Positions 31,065 through 42,196 of a stretch of DNA of 64,000 nt are shown here, in pieces. Position 1 is the stretch's first letter. The number at the start of each line of letters is the position of its first letter. The translations under genes were made by a program, and so were the position numbers. Source of the DNA: Corynespora cassiicola. Its lineage: Eukaryota; Ascomycota; Dothideomycetes; Pleosporales; Corynesporascaceae. The stretch spans positions 3,720,001 through 3,784,000 of the forward strand of contig JAEUWY010000006.1 of NCBI GenBank assembly GCA_022059125.1. Direction: 5' to 3'. A model generated the notes under the pieces. The model searched no databases. It was not told the DNA's origin and worked only from the letters and a program-made list of their open reading frames with translations.

Positions 31065-32571
31065 TCAAGCAAAGCTGCGGTGCTCCAACCACTTGGCCAT
31101 CATAGCCAGCGCCTCCTTCGGCTTGTCCAGAGGCACCATGTGTCCCGCACCGTTGATGGTGCTGAACGCAAACGTAGTCTCCCTTCCACTCAGCGTCTCC
31201 GTCTTGACCTCCTTGAACCAGCCCACTTCCTTGTCGTCCACCTTCCAGCCCCTCTTCGACTGAGCCACAAAGGCGGGCTGGCCCTTCCACTGCATCGTGT
31301 TTGCCCATTGAAGGTTACCAGCCGTGTTGCAGGCGAGATCCAGATTACCCTGGTAGAAGAGAACATCGACTCCGGCGTCGAGGAGGTAAATGACTTCGGG
31401 TTGGGTGCTGATGCCCTCGTCATTGGTGAGAGCGAAGGCTTCCTCTATCAACATGTTGTAGACGGAGTAGTTTTTCACGGCGCTCGGCACATGAAGCGCC
31501 TCGAATACCGAGGGAAGGTTGAGGTAGGTCGAGATGCGCTGGACTTCAGGGTAGCAGAGGTCGTCTTTGGTCTCGCAAGGCGCCGTAATGTCGAAGCGGT
31601 TGCGCCCACCGGCACCTGATTCCCCATCGTAGTGCTCGATGACGCCTTTCCAGCACACTTCTTGGGCCGCCGTGCAGATTGCAGGATCCGGGTGGTCATA
31701 ACAGACACGTGCCAGGTTCATGCAGCGAGGCAGGTTCTCGGCCATGATGTCGCATCGCGTTTGGTTGAAGACTGGAGAATCAACGCCCGGGTTGGTGGTG
31801 CAGAGCGTCTCCCAGTATCCGAATGCCGTGTGCAGAGGCGAGACGTAACCATTTCCTACAAAAATGGATGTAAGATTGATTTTAACCGGCCAGAATTCAT
31901 TCTGGGTCACAATCTGGGCTCCAAGAGTTGGGACGTAATGGCCGCCGTACTGGAGTTGTAAGCATTTGGGCGATACTGTTGAGCAATACACATACCGACT
32001 CGCCCGTAATGTGGAATTCTCTGTTTCTAAGATCCGGGAATACCCTCCCAGTGAACAGTTGCAGGGCTCGATGTAGATCGACGGCAGCGATGAAGCTCGT
32101 ACTAGGCAGAGGCTCGCCATTGTCCAGGTACGAGAAGCCAACTCCAGCTGGCTGGTCAATGAACAAGATGTTTGCATTCTTACTCCACCCATATTCGTTG
32201 TGGATAGTTCCATTGCCATGCTCATTGATCAAACACGGACCAAGCTCTTGCAACATACCAATCATTGAGGATCCTCCGGGTCCACCTGTGAGCCATAGCA
32301 CCAGCGGGTCTGTTGATGGCTGATGTTGTGATTCAAAGTACCAAAAGAAGAGGTGTTTTGTGCCAATATCGAGCCATCCAGTGTACTGCTTTGAACGCGC
32401 ATCGCACAGTGTATCATTCTGTTGTTCTTTGATGCGGATGGAGATGTCGTCCGAGTATTGGCTTTGGTAGAGCTGGAATGGCTCCGGTTCCGGGGTTTCT
32501 TGGAATGGAATCTGCGATAACTCTGCGGCTACAGTTGCTGCTGCGAGCAGGGAAACGAACGGGAGCCTCAT
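31065..32571 (-). CDS. Secreted serine carboxypeptidase (peptidase family S10)
   Basis: Removes C-terminal residues from peptides in the vacuole or outside the cell. Exons 32571-31996 and 31949-31065 with a 46-bp phase-0 intron give 486 residues. The signal peptide is [17 protein letters not shown]10 features: [13 protein letters not shown] oxyanion segment, [11 protein letters not shown], and the nucleophile in GESYGGHYVP, which the splice joins exactly between Ser and Tyr. The catalytic Asp lies in GNLDLACN and the His in NGAGHMVP. Many cysteines and several N-glycosylation sequons fit a secreted enzyme. The first ATG of the frame at 32571 is used; an upstream TTG in frame is ignored. It resembles the carboxypeptidase S1-like fungal enzymes more than yeast CPY by length, but this is only an impression. 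Confidence 0.94.
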
Positions 32572-33084
32572 CTTCCAAGCCTTCAATACCAGAATCTAAC
32601 TAGACTATGCTTGGTGTCGCTTGGCGAGGGTGTTACAAGCAGAAGGACGCAGGCTAGGGAGCCAAGGACGACGAGAGCCCAATTCGACGACGTGGAATTG
32701 CTTGTAAGCGTTCCAATTCGGCTTTACAAAACCTATCTGAGGGTGAGTGAAGCATTCAGTATGATGACTGTTGTTGCCTGATGTCGCTACGAACGACGAC
32801 CACGGCTACCTGCCCGATCAGGTTAGTGGCTATCGCCCGCGCACGAGCCACTAGTTTGTCGAAGATGCAAACACTTTGGCTTCGCCATTACCTCCACCAC
32901 ACGTCCGCCTGTCCATTTACGCGTCTTGCTCCACCCAACACCCGTTCCACGCCAAATCGTCGCGTCACTCAGGCCGCGAGCCGCAAACCGACCCCCAGAA
33001 CCAATTCGTGTCTACCCGCGGCTGCTCAACAACTCCCTCACGTCTCGAACTCAATTCTCGCGAAATCACGGCCGATCTGCAATT
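32572..33084. promoter_or_regulatory. Divergent promoter region, carboxypeptidase and histone-fold genes
   Basis: 513 bp between two divergent starts; it must hold both promoters. No site can be named with confidence. Confidence 0.45.
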
Positions 33085-33889
33085 ATGCCTTACAACAACA
33101 CTCCGATTGCTCCCTCTCAGGAGGTCAGTGGCCAGGTCTCACTGCCACGTAAGTAGACTTCTGCTCTATCTGTCCTTCACCGGGCTTTTCCCTCAGGTTT
33201 CATCATCATATATGAAAACTAACCTGCCACCAGTTGCTCGTGTCCAGAAGATCATCAACGCCGACCCCGAACGCCTACACACCTCCAAGAACGCAGCCTT
33301 CGCAATCGCCCTGGCCACCGAAATGTTCATCCAGCACCTCGCCACTACCACACATAATGTCGTCAAGGCAGAGCGCAAGCCGCGCCGCAACATTCAATAC
33401 CGCGACGTCTCAACCGCCGTCGCAAAGACTGACAATCTCGAGTTCCTCGTCGACGTAGTGCCCAAGACCATGACCTTCAAGGAATTCAAGAAGAAGCAGG
33501 AGGAGAGGGAAAAGGCGAAGGGTAAGGCTCAGCCTATAGCTGAGAGCGCAGCCTCTGGTGCAAAGGCAACTGCCACACAGCCTCCTGCTTCAGACCCTAC
33601 CACCCCTGTCCCCGTCACAAACGGGAACGGTGTTGCTAAAGAAGAGCAGCTTCAGGCACAGGACCACAGTAACGGAGGGGCAGTCCCGACTGCCTCGTTC
33701 GCATCAGCCTCTGAGCCGGCGCCTGAAGCTATGGACGTGGACGAAAAGCCCGAGGACCCTGCTTCGGAGCCGGAGCAGGACAGCCCGGCGAAACAAATTG
33801 AGATGGAAATGCGAGGTCCCAGGACGAATGGTAGCCCGCAAGCGCCTCGGAGAACGAGCGGTTTCACGGCCATCAACGGGTCTAAATAA
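33085..33889 (+). CDS. Histone-fold protein, Dpb3/POLE4-CHRAC type
   Basis: Probable small histone-fold subunit of DNA polymerase epsilon or of a CHRAC-like remodelling complex. Exons 33085-33148 and 33234-33889 with an 85-bp phase-1 intron give 239 residues. The fold begins LPLARVQKIINADPE and continues SKNAAFAIALATEMFIQHLA, then RNIQYRDVSTAVAKTDNLEFLVDVVP. This matches the layout of yeast Dpb3 (LP-KVKKI--DPE, ATELFVQ, DNFRFL) better than NF-YC or NC2-alpha, which is the main alternative. After about residue 130 the protein is disordered: Lys/Glu-rich, then Ala/Pro/Thr-rich with acidic MDVDEKPEDPASEPEQ. The tail is longer than in yeast, as often in filamentous fungi. It shares a divergent promoter region with the carboxypeptidase gene. 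Confidence 0.88.
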
Positions 33890-34299
33890 CGTGCTAGACG
33901 ATTACGGCGTTTCTGATTTATTAGCTTTTATGCATGGCAACGGAGTTCGGGATACCGTCGTCTGGGAATGGACAATTATCATTTGAGTCTTCGGACTCTG
34001 TTCTCGCTAATATCTGCGTGCCAACTGACGGTTATGACATTGCACAAAAGCCGTGGTGAGAGAATAGCGTTTTAGCCGTGATCAGACGTCGAAATGAGAG
34101 AATACCATAGCACAGATACGACATCGCCTAAACATTTCAACGCGCTAAGCACTTGAATAGATGTCTGGTGGAAGGATCGGGTCAATGCGGGGCGAAACCT
34201 GCCTTGGTCGCCTTAGCGTAAGCGTCGCGTGAAGCCAGCTAAACTTTCATCTCACCAGATCGTTCTCTTTAACTCTGGTACAAATTCGATTCAATCAGA
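33890..34299. other. Intergenic region
   Basis: 410 bp between the histone-fold gene and the HET gene, same orientation. No feature seen. Confidence 0.45.
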
Positions 34300-36257
34300 A
34301 TGCGGCTCATAAATGCATCTACGCTAAAGATTGAGCAATTTCTCAATGAGGCCACTACGCCAGCTTTTGCAATCCTGTCCCACACATGGGGTGCCGACGA
34401 AGTTACTCTCGAGCAAATGGAAGACCCGGACGTGTCGAGGCGAAAAGGATATCTCAAAATCCAGCTCTGCTGCAAACAAGCGCTTGAAGACGGCCTTCAA
34501 TGGGCCTGGGTCGACACGTTCGTTATCTATGGTCGTACTTCTTTAAAAGCCCGCTGACTATGACATGCAGATGCTGCATTGATAAAACTAGCACGGCTGA
34601 ACTCTCTGAAGCGATCAATTCTATGTTCCGGTGGTATCGCAATGCTGAGATCTGCTACGCTTATATTTCTGATGTTAGGGGAAGAGAAGATCTTGCCAGC
34701 AGCCGATGGTTCTCGAGAGGCTGGACATTGCAAGAGCTTGTCGCCCCAGCAGTCGTTCGTTTTTACGATTCTGACTGGCAATACATTGGGTCCAAGCTTG
34801 AGCTTTGCGACACTCTTTGGAACATAACTAATATAGAGGAGAGCGTTCTGAGGACTGGAGAAATCGGTACTATCAGCGTAGCAAGGAGAATGTCTTGGGC
34901 TGCAAAACGTCAAACCACACGCGTCGAGGATCATGCCTATTGCCTGATGGGCATTTTCGACGTAAACATGCCACTGCTCTACGGCGAGGGGAAGAAATCG
35001 TTTCTTAGGCTTCAGGAAGAAATCATGAAAAGCTCCGATGACCATTCACTCTTTGCCTGGGGTGTCCCGCAGAAAATGAGGACATATGATGAGTACGTTG
35101 CACACTATCATGTGGTGCCTCTATCTCAATTGCATGGACTATTTGCTACCTCTCCGGCGGATTTTACCTACAGTCAGCACATCATACCTCTCGAGGATCA
35201 TGCCTCGAAATTTCCAACAGTGATATCCAGCAGCGGTGTGCGTATTGAGCTGCAATTCTTCAGTAAAGACAGTCTCCATCAGTTCGCTGTCATTTTCTGC
35301 ACCCATGCAAGCAAACTTGACCATTACCTGGGCTTTCAAATCGTCCCGTGGGGCAACCGCTACTACGCACGGCGTAGCGAACTCATAGCCATTCCCGTCA
35401 CTACTCTTGTGGGTCCAAAATCCCTACTCCCATATCGCCAACCATCCGCATTGTTGATAAGGGAACCAATTATGTTGGCAACGTCAAAGCCAATCAGCAG
35501 CACCATCAGAATGCTAGAGATTACCGCCAATCAGAAGTTTAACCCCCGTGTGATGTATACCGTATACAACATTGATTACTCCTCCTGCACATCTTTTTCT
35601 TCAGAACAACAGGGTGTCATTCTGGCGGCAAACTTCGAAGGGTTACACGCAGTATTTTACTTTGCTCCGGAGCACGACCGAAACGATCTACTACTCGAAT
35701 GCTTTGAATATCAATCATCTTCGAAGAATAAAAAAAACACAACAGACAACCAGGAAATCATTCGGCATCTTTCTTCTGGTGAAGTTGGTCGAAACGCTAA
35801 GAAAGGCGTTTCTTTCATTCAACCTGAGTTCGCCGTTCTTGTGGGGGGGCGTTGGGACAAGCCGTGGGTCAGGGTTGTTTTCGTGCTCAATGACGAGAAC
35901 CCAGATTCAGATTTGAGGTCCATGACCAGCATAAGAAGTGACATTGCCAAGATTTGTACGACCAGAAAACACCTACAGTGCCTCCTGAAAGACCAAACCT
36001 CTACCGACCCCCTCCTGGAGAACAAAGGAAACCAGACCAACGTAGGCCTTCTATACGCGAGAGATAAGAGAGAGCCCCGATGGCCCGGAACCACCAAGGT
36101 CTCAATCGACTTACAAGTCAAGCATGTTGCATATAATCTTGCCGAGCATGGCCTGGTTCTTTACTTTGGATACCGGCACCATACGAAGAACGCAACTTGT
36201 AACAGAAAGGCCGGTTTCGGAGACTCCACACCTCCATGGTGGGCTTTCAAATCTTGA
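34300..36257 (+). CDS. HET-domain (heterokaryon incompatibility) protein
   Basis: Member of the HET family, whose proteins can trigger cell death when unlike hyphae fuse; many members have no tested role. Exons 34300-34517 and 34571-36257 with a 53-bp phase-2 intron give 634 residues. The start MRLINASTLKIEQF and the AILSHTWG motif (residues 24-31) mark the HET domain; the splice restores WVDTCCIDK. Then follow AINSMFRWYRNAEICYAYISDV, SRWFSRGWTLQELVAP and RMSWAAKRQTTRVEDHAYCLMGIFDVNMPLLYGEG, all classical HET blocks in order. The remaining 350 residues have no NACHT, WD40 or ankyrin repeat that I can see and look like a divergent beta-rich region. The gene looks intact. A dispersed 5S rRNA gene begins 59 bp after its stop on the same strand. 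Confidence 0.94.
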
Positions 36258-36316
36258 AAGATGGATGGGCCCTGTTCTCACAGGGTATTTGTAGTTCATT
36301 ATGTGTAAGATCTAGC

Positions 36317-36437
36317 ACATACGACCATAGGACACTGAATTAATAGGGCTTCCCGTCCGCTCAGCCATACTCAAGCAGTGTACCGGCGGACTAGTAGTTG
36401 GGTGGGTGACCACCAGCGAATCCCCGCTGTTGTATGT
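36317..36437 (+). rRNA. 5S ribosomal RNA gene, dispersed
   Basis: The 121-bp segment follows the filamentous-fungal 5S pattern: it opens ACATACGACCATAGG, has GGGCTTCCCGTCCGCTCAGCC and TAGTAGTTGGGTGGGTGACC (loop and internal promoter region), and closes GAATCCCCGCTGTTGTATGT. The ends pair (ACATAC 36317-36322 with GTATGT 36432-36437). An inner stem pairs ACACTG (36332-36337) with CAGTGT (36376-36381), where Neurospora-type 5S has GTGTGG with CCACAC, as I recall, so both sides have changed together. A run of T follows directly, as needed for RNA polymerase III termination. It stands outside any rDNA repeat, the usual arrangement in Pezizomycotina. Confidence 0.93.
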
Positions 36438-36444
36438 TTTTTTT
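36437..36444 (+). terminator. RNA polymerase III T-run terminator of 5S gene
   Basis: Eight consecutive T residues at the end of the 5S coding segment, on the same strand. Confidence 0.8.
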
Positions 36445-37269
36445 GGTCTTCTCGGCATATTACCCGCTGCACGTAATGCTCTCATTTTCTCGGTATAGTA
36501 CTTACTCATGGGAAACTTTGTTGATAGTGGTTGGTGCTGTCTTGTTGGTTGAGGGCAAGATTTTTTGCATACTGTTAATGACAGTTGTATGCCTGCCAGC
36601 GTAAAATCACAACGCCTTGTACTCTCTTGTGCAGCAGTTCAATTTTAACACGAAATGAATGTGACACGCCATTGAATCGAACATTATTTTTTTTCATGAA
36701 TACATCAGTCGTGCTCTGCGTACGTCGAACAATACCCAACCGCAGAGCACCGACTGCAAAACACGGCCCAACGCCGTCACATGCAGGCAAAAGAAGAATA
36801 GACTTGCTGCAAGACATACCTTCAGTTTCGTTAAACATTTATTGCTCATCTTTGAACATGAACACTTACTCAACAAAAAAAAAAAACTCGCCTCGCGCGA
36901 TCCCTCTCCTCACTCCGGCATGACCTCGCACCCAAAAAGCAGTGTTAAAATTCTTAATTCATGTCAAGTCTACTCATTGTCTGATACCAACCCGCGAAAC
37001 GCGCACACGCGTCCAGGGCAGTAAGTGTATATGTAGTGTGCAGGGTATCATGTCGCGGGGCCCGATCAAGTCGTCTCGGTGGTCCCGTAATCTATCGTTT
37101 CGTCTCGCTCATCTCGTCTTGTCTATCAAAATGCCAAAGATCCAAAAAAAAAAAAGTAGAAAAAAAACTGGTGCATCCCATATCCCATTCCCATATTCCG
37201 ATTCCGATCCTAATTCCCATCCATGCCGTTGCATCTTTCTCTCCGAGTCAAGGAGCCGTGGGATGGCGT
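36445..37269. other. Intergenic region
   Basis: About 825 bp between the 5S gene and the 3' end of the GMP synthase gene. It holds A-rich tracts near 36878-36890 and 37144-37168 and no recognised gene. Confidence 0.45.
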
Positions 37270-38970
37270 TTACTCCATCTCGATGGTGCCGGGGGGCTTG
37301 CTCGTGACTGCGATCGTTAGCTCTACTGGTCGTGTATAAAGCTTGTAAGTAAGGGAGTACTCACTGTCATAAACGACCCTGCACACACCGTCAATCTCGT
37401 TGACGATGCGGCGGCTCACCTTCTTCAAAAAGGCACCATCAAAGGGATACCAATCCGCCGTCATGAAGTCGGTCGTCTCGACGGCCCTCAGCGCAATAAC
37501 CTGGTCGTGGACACGCTTGTCGCCCATGACACCGACAGCCTTGACAGGCAAGAGGGCAGCAAAAGCCTGGCTGATTTTGCGGTACAGACCGGCGGCCTTG
37601 ATCTCCTCGATGAAGATGGCGTCAGCCTCACGGGCGATGCGCACCTGCTCGGGGGTGACCTCGCCGAGAATGCGGATGGCGATACCGGGTCCGGGGAAGG
37701 GGTGGCGCCAGACGAGGTCCTCAGGGACGCCGAGGTTCATACCGAGAGCGCGGACCTCGTCCTTGAACAACTCGCGGAGAGGCTCAATGAGCTTGAGGTT
37801 CATGTCCTTGGGAAGGCCACCAACGTTGTGGTGGGTCTTGATGGTAGCCGAGGGGCCCTTGAACGAGATGCTCTCAATAACATCAGGGTACAGAGTGCCC
37901 TGGAGGAGCCACTCAATCTCGCCAGCCGTAGCAGCATCCTTGTGGGCCTCGGCGGCGATGCGCTTGGCCTCCTCCTGGAACACCTCAATGAAGGTGTTGC
38001 CAATGACCTTGCGCTTCTTCTCCGGGTCGTCCTTGATGCCCTTGAGGCGACCAAGGAAGCGGTCCGACGCGTCAACAACAGTGAGGTTGATGCCCAAGCC
38101 CGCAGTGAGCGTCTCCTTGACCTGCTTGGCCTCGTTGAGGCGCAGAACTCCGTTGTCCACGAGAACGGCGTGGAAGCGATCGCCAATGGCCTCCTTCATG
38201 AGCTTGGCGGCCACGGTGGAGTCGACACCACCGCTGATGGCGCCAATGACCTGGCCCTTCTCGCCGACCAACTTGCGAATGCGCTCAATCTCCTTCTCGA
38301 CAAACGTCTCCATGGTCCAGTTGGTGTTGGCCTGGCAAATGTCGACGGCAAAGTTCTTGAGCAGTTCCGTACCCTTGGGCGTGTGCGTGACCTCGGGGTG
38401 GAACTGGATGCCGTACAGCTTCTTGGACTTGTGCGCCATACCAGCAAAGGGGGCGTTGGGGGTGGTCGCGACAGTGACGAAGCCCTCGGGGAGGTGTCCC
38501 AGCTTGTCGCCGTGGCTCATCCATACCTCCATGTCGTCCTCGAGGCCCTTGAACAGCTGGTCGACATGCGCATCGGCGCCGTCGACGCCCGCATGGCGCT
38601 CCACCTTCAAGTAGGCATGGCCGTACTCGCGCTTCTCGCCGGCCAGCACGTTCTGGTTGTCGAACTTCCAGGCAATCTCCTGCAGGCCGTAGCAGATGCC
38701 CAGGATGGGCACGCCGAGCTCGTAGACGGCCGGGTCGACGTGAGGCGCGTCGTCCCAGTAGACCGAGTAGGGGCCGCCAGACAGGATGACACCCTTGGGG
38801 GTCCAGGGAAGCTCGGCCAGCTTCTGGGTGCACGGGAGCATCTCCGAGTAGACATTGAGCTCGCGCAGACGTCGGGTGATGAGATGCGAGTACTGCGATC
38901 CGAAGTCGAGGACCAGGATGGTGTCGAAGATCTTGTGCGGGGGGATGGGGTCGGAGGCGTCGGTCGTCAT
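37270..38970 (-). CDS. gua1: GMP synthase (glutamine-hydrolysing)
   Basis: Converts XMP to GMP with glutamine and ATP, the last step of de novo GMP synthesis in the cytosol. Exons 38970-37365 and 37307-37270 give 547 residues. The N-terminal glutamine amidotransferase holds [13 protein letters not shown], the nucleophilic Cys93 in GICYGLQ, and HPEVTH. The ATP pyrophosphatase has the SGGVDST P-loop, then [10 protein letters not shown] and a C-terminal dimerisation domain with FPGPGIAIR. The last intron (37308-37364, GTGAGT...CGCAG) is 57 bp, exactly 19 codons, with no stop. Spliced, the C-terminus reads [16 protein letters not shown], which matches the family; unspliced, 19 residues intrude into this conserved end. 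The start is ATG 38970, after an upstream in-frame but non-conserved, Pro/Ser-rich extension. It is divergent from the Bcp1 gene. Confidence 0.96.
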   Translation of the reverse strand: MTTDASDPIPPHKIFDTILVLDFGSQYSHLITRRLRELNVYSEMLPCTQKLAELPWTPKGVILSGGPYSVYWDDAPHVDPAVYELGVPILGICYGLQEIAWKFDNQNVLAGEKREYGHAYLKVERHAGVDGADAHVDQLFKGLEDDMEVWMSHGDKLGHLPEGFVTVATTPNAPFAGMAHKSKKLYGIQFHPEVTHTPKGTELLKNFAVDICQANTNWTMETFVEKEIERIRKLVGEKGQVIGAISGGVDSTVAAKLMKEAIGDRFHAVLVDNGVLRLNEAKQVKETLTAGLGINLTVVDASDRFLGRLKGIKDDPEKKRKVIGNTFIEVFQEEAKRIAAEAHKDAATAGEIEWLLQGTLYPDVIESISFKGPSATIKTHHNVGGLPKDMNLKLIEPLRELFKDEVRALGMNLGVPEDLVWRHPFPGPGIAIRILGEVTPEQVRIAREADAIFIEEIKAAGLYRKISQAFAALLPVKAVGVMGDKRVHDQVIALRAVETTDFMTADWYPFDGAFLKKVSRRIVNEIDGVCRVVYDSEYSLTYKLYTRPVELTIAVTSKPPGTIEME

Positions 38971-39308
38971 GATGGCGGCTGTTTGGTCCCTATGGGGGAG
39001 GGGAGAGATGTGGAAAGAGAAAAGGGAAGTGGGACGAGAGAGAGATAAACGAAAGAGACGAAGGAGAAGGAAAGGGAGGGGCCAACCTTTATGGGAGGAA
39101 AGGAGGGGACGCGGCGAGGGACTCGGTGAGGGGTTCGTGACTGTGGTGCAGGGCAAAAAGCGGCCGACGAAATTTTTTGGTGGGGCTTTTTGCGGCGGCG
39201 ACGCGGGCGGCCTTCTAGAAAGCGTCTGTGCGCCTGCTGTCCAAAAATTATTGACCTCCTACAGACCACAGCCCCAGGTACACCACAGCCACATCGCACA
39301 CTTCCACA
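38971..39308. promoter_or_regulatory. Short divergent promoter, GMP synthase and BCP1
   Basis: 338 bp separate the two starts, so the genes of nucleotide synthesis and ribosome-protein/lipid-kinase transport probably share a bidirectional promoter. The middle part has purine-rich stretches (GAGAGAGA-type near 39037-39085). No specific site is named. Confidence 0.55.
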
Positions 39309-40331
39309 ATGGGCAAGCGGAAATCCCAGCTCGATCCGGAGGACCTCCCCGACGCGCCGGCCGCCGCGAAGAGCAATGCCGACTCGGACAGCGACGAGGT
39401 ACGGAAGGGCGCACCCCCGGAGACACCCCGCAGTCGCATCACTATCGCTATCAGTGCACATGACTGACCACGGCAGCAGGACATGGACATGGTCAACGTT
39501 GAGTTCGAGTGGTTTGACCCCCAGCCCGCCGTCGACTTCCACGGCCTCAAGACGCTGCTGCGCCAGCTGCTCGACGTCGACGCCCAGCTCTTCAACCTCT
39601 CCGAGCTGGCCGACCTGATCCTCGCCCAGCCGCTGCTGGGCAGCACCGTCAAGGTCGACGGCAACGAGACGGACCCCTACGCCTTCCTCACCGTCCTGAA
39701 CCTGGAGACGCACAAGGTGTGTAGTCCCGCGTCCGCCAACCCACCAACCCTCGACTGACGGCTCCCTCCCCCCCCGCTCTAGGACAAGAAAGTAATCCAA
39801 GATCTGACCGCCTACCTAACTCGCCACACCTCCACCTCCCTCCCTAGCCTAGCCCCCCTCCTCACCCCTTCATCTCCCGCCCAAGTCGGCCTCCTCCTCA
39901 CCGAACGCTTCATAAACATGCCCCACGAGATCGTCCCGCCCATGTACACGATGCTGCTCGAAGAGATCAGCTGGGCCCTCGAGGAGAAGGAGCCCTATGC
40001 CTTCACCCACTACCTCGTGCTCAGCAAGACGTACACCGAGGTGCAGTCCAACCTGCCCGCCGCCGAGCAGCCGCCCAGCAAGAAGAAGCGCAACGCCGGC
40101 GCAGACGGAGAGATCTTTTACTTCCACCCAGAGGACGAGGTGCTGCACAAGTATGCCGTGGGCTGGGGCCAGTGGGAGTATGAGAGTCCGGTGGATGAGG
40201 GGGCTAGCGATAGCAAGAGGACCTTCCAGGAGCTGGGCGTGAAGCCGGGCGCGCATGCTATTTTGATCGAGGCCGGCAAGTTCGCCGAGGCCGTCGAGGC
40301 GGTGAAGACATATTTGAATGGGGGCCAGTAA
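39309..40331 (+). CDS. bcp1: Bcp1/BCCIP family protein
   Basis: Nuclear protein; yeast Bcp1 is a chaperone of ribosomal protein uL14 (Rpl23) and is needed for nuclear export of the lipid kinase Mss4. Three exons, 39309-39398, 39480-39716 and 39783-40331, give 291 residues (yeast about 283). A basic start MGKRKSQL is followed by an acidic segment, then the family block DMDMVNVEFEWFDPQP and VDFHGLKTLLRQLL. Later blocks are RFINMPHEIVPPMYTMLLEEI, YAFTHYLVLSKTY and FHPEDEVLHKYAVGWGQWEY. A KKKRN cluster may be a nuclear signal. The first intron ends in two consecutive CAG acceptors (39474-39479), so one Gln may be present or absent after residue 30. All introns are phase 0. Confidence 0.93.
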
Positions 40332-40702
40332 GGTAGATTTATATCTGTGCATCTCTCTGTGTTATCGGACATGGACATTTTTGGCATGTCGGTTGAATAC
40401 CCCATGTGAAGGTCGAGAGCATCAAAGGAAAAAAAGCGTTATAAACTCGGTTTCTAACCTGGTGTTACATTCCTACTGCACATAAGCTGAGCCGAATCTA
40501 TAAACGGGATCGAAGGATGGAAGATGTATGGAATCAAGGAAATGTGATGATTGCTTCGCCTATCGACACAGCAGCTCGACGGGCTCCGCCTCGGCCTTTG
40601 CGCGCTCTACCCCCTCTCTCTGCTTCGTTCTCTCTCCGACTTGCCCCTCCCCCGTCTTCCTCTATTTTACACGGATACATGCACAAGAGAGAAAAAAAGG
40701 AT
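40332..40702. other. Intergenic region between convergent genes
   Basis: 371 bp between the stop codons of the Bcp1 gene and the Rieske gene. It holds both 3' UTRs; no gene seen. Confidence 0.5.
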
Positions 40703-41668
40703 TTAACCAATCACAACCTTGCCGTCCTCCGGGAAGTCGTATTCGGGAACCTCGAGGTTGAGCGGGGCGGGTCCCTTTCTTATGCGGCCAGAAATGTCAT
40801 AGTGGGATCCGTGGCAGGGGCAGAACCAGCCGCCAAAGTCGCCGGCCTCGCCGATGGGGACACAACCCAAGTGGGTGCAGACACCTGGTGTATGGTCAGA
40901 CTAAACATGGTCTCGCGGCATGAAAAGAGCCTCTCAATTGTACGCACCCAACATGATCAGCCACTCGGGCTTCTTGACACGGTCGCCATCGGCCTGGGGG
41001 TCGCGCAGAGCCTCCCACTTTGTGTTCTCGGCCTCCTGGATCTCGTCCTGGGTGCGGTGGCGGATGAAGACGGGCTTTCCACGCCACTTGATGATGACGT
41101 TCTTGCCCTCGGGAATGGCGGCGAGGTCAATCTCGACCTTGGCCTGGGCGAGGACGTCGGCGGAGGCGGACATGTTGACGAGGAAGTCTGCACAGGGGGG
41201 AAGAAGCATTAGCAAGAGAGCTCGACACGGGCATCAGGCCACGGGCGCTGGCCATCCGGCAATGGGTCAATGGCTCGCGGGTGCATCCCAATGCGTGTTG
41301 CGTGCACCCATGCGGCCGTCTGGAGGGGCGGGGGGCGGCGTGGCGGCGGGAAGTGGGAGTCTCTATTTACCTTGCACGGTGGCCTTCGCGCCGAGCGAGG
41401 CCAGGGCGCCCATGGTGCCGACCATGAAGTAGGAGAAGACCTTGGGGCCCGTCTCGCTGCTGGCCTTATTCCTGTAGGCGGCGAAGGAGGGGATCTTGGT
41501 CGACTGGGCGCCGCCGGCGCCCTTGAAGGGGCTGTCGAAGGACGAGGTTGCGTGCACCTCGGACACGGAGCGGGTCTGCATGGCGGCGGCCGACGCCTTC
41601 GCGACGGGCAATTGGTGGGCCTTCCATGAGCGGGCGACGGCGCGGGTCGTGTGGGCGAGCGCAGGCAT
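40703..41668 (-). CDS. rip1: Rieske iron-sulfur subunit of cytochrome bc1 complex
   Basis: Mitochondrial complex III subunit that passes electrons from ubiquinol to cytochrome c1. Exons 41668-41371, 41187-40948 and 40884-40703 give 239 residues (yeast about 215). The N-terminus is rich in Arg, Ala and Ser and lacks acids, as a mitochondrial presequence should. One membrane span ([20 protein letters not shown]) is followed by the hinge [10 protein letters not shown] and the head domain. The cluster motifs CTHLGC and CPCHGS give two Cys and two His ligands. They are split by a phase-1 intron between MLG and VCTHLGC, so the exon border falls just before the first ligand loop. The ending [20 protein letters not shown] is typical. 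The 183-bp first intron is the longest well-supported one in the window. Confidence 0.96.
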
Positions 41669-42196
41669 GGTGGATGAGGCTGGCGGGCGGAGGGGAGATG
41701 GGGGTGGCAGCTGTGAGGTTGGCGTTGAGGTCGCTGCAAAACGATGAACGATCTTGCGCTTGCTGATCGAGGAGCCTGTGATTGGCCGGAGCTTGCCGGG
41801 CCGAAGGGACTTCCGTCATCAGGCGAAAACCGTCTGCCGTCAACCACGACACGGGATGGGGCATGGCTATTCAGCTTCATCGCCCTGTGAGCAGGTATCT
41901 TCGCGTCATGACGGTTCCATGTGCTGTTCAGTCTCTCTCACTAGCCATCCGTCTGCAGCCTCCCGCGCGACTTCTGCCTTGAGCTGAACGCCGTCGCCCG
42001 CACACCGACTGACTCACCACCACCGTCGCCCTTGCGCCCTTGACAGTCGGCCTCTCTCTTTCCATAGTCCAATATACAAACAGGTCCATTTGCTCGCACT
42101 TGCTTCCATTTTCTTTTCTTTTTTTCCGTGCGCGATTTCCTTGCCATCAAACCACTATTCTCGTCCCTCTACAACACCAACCCTCCAACACCGACC
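41669..42196. promoter_or_regulatory. Divergent promoter region, Rieske gene and Poa1-type gene
   Basis: 528 bp between the two starts. The first 80 bp beside the Rieske ATG are purine/GC-rich; the side beside the macrodomain gene has pyrimidine runs. No defined site. Confidence 0.45.

Noticed and set aside
37507..39048. 513-codon plus-strand frame opposite GMP synthase
   Set aside because: Antisense shadow of a GC-rich conserved gene; Leu/Val/Asp-rich with no motif.
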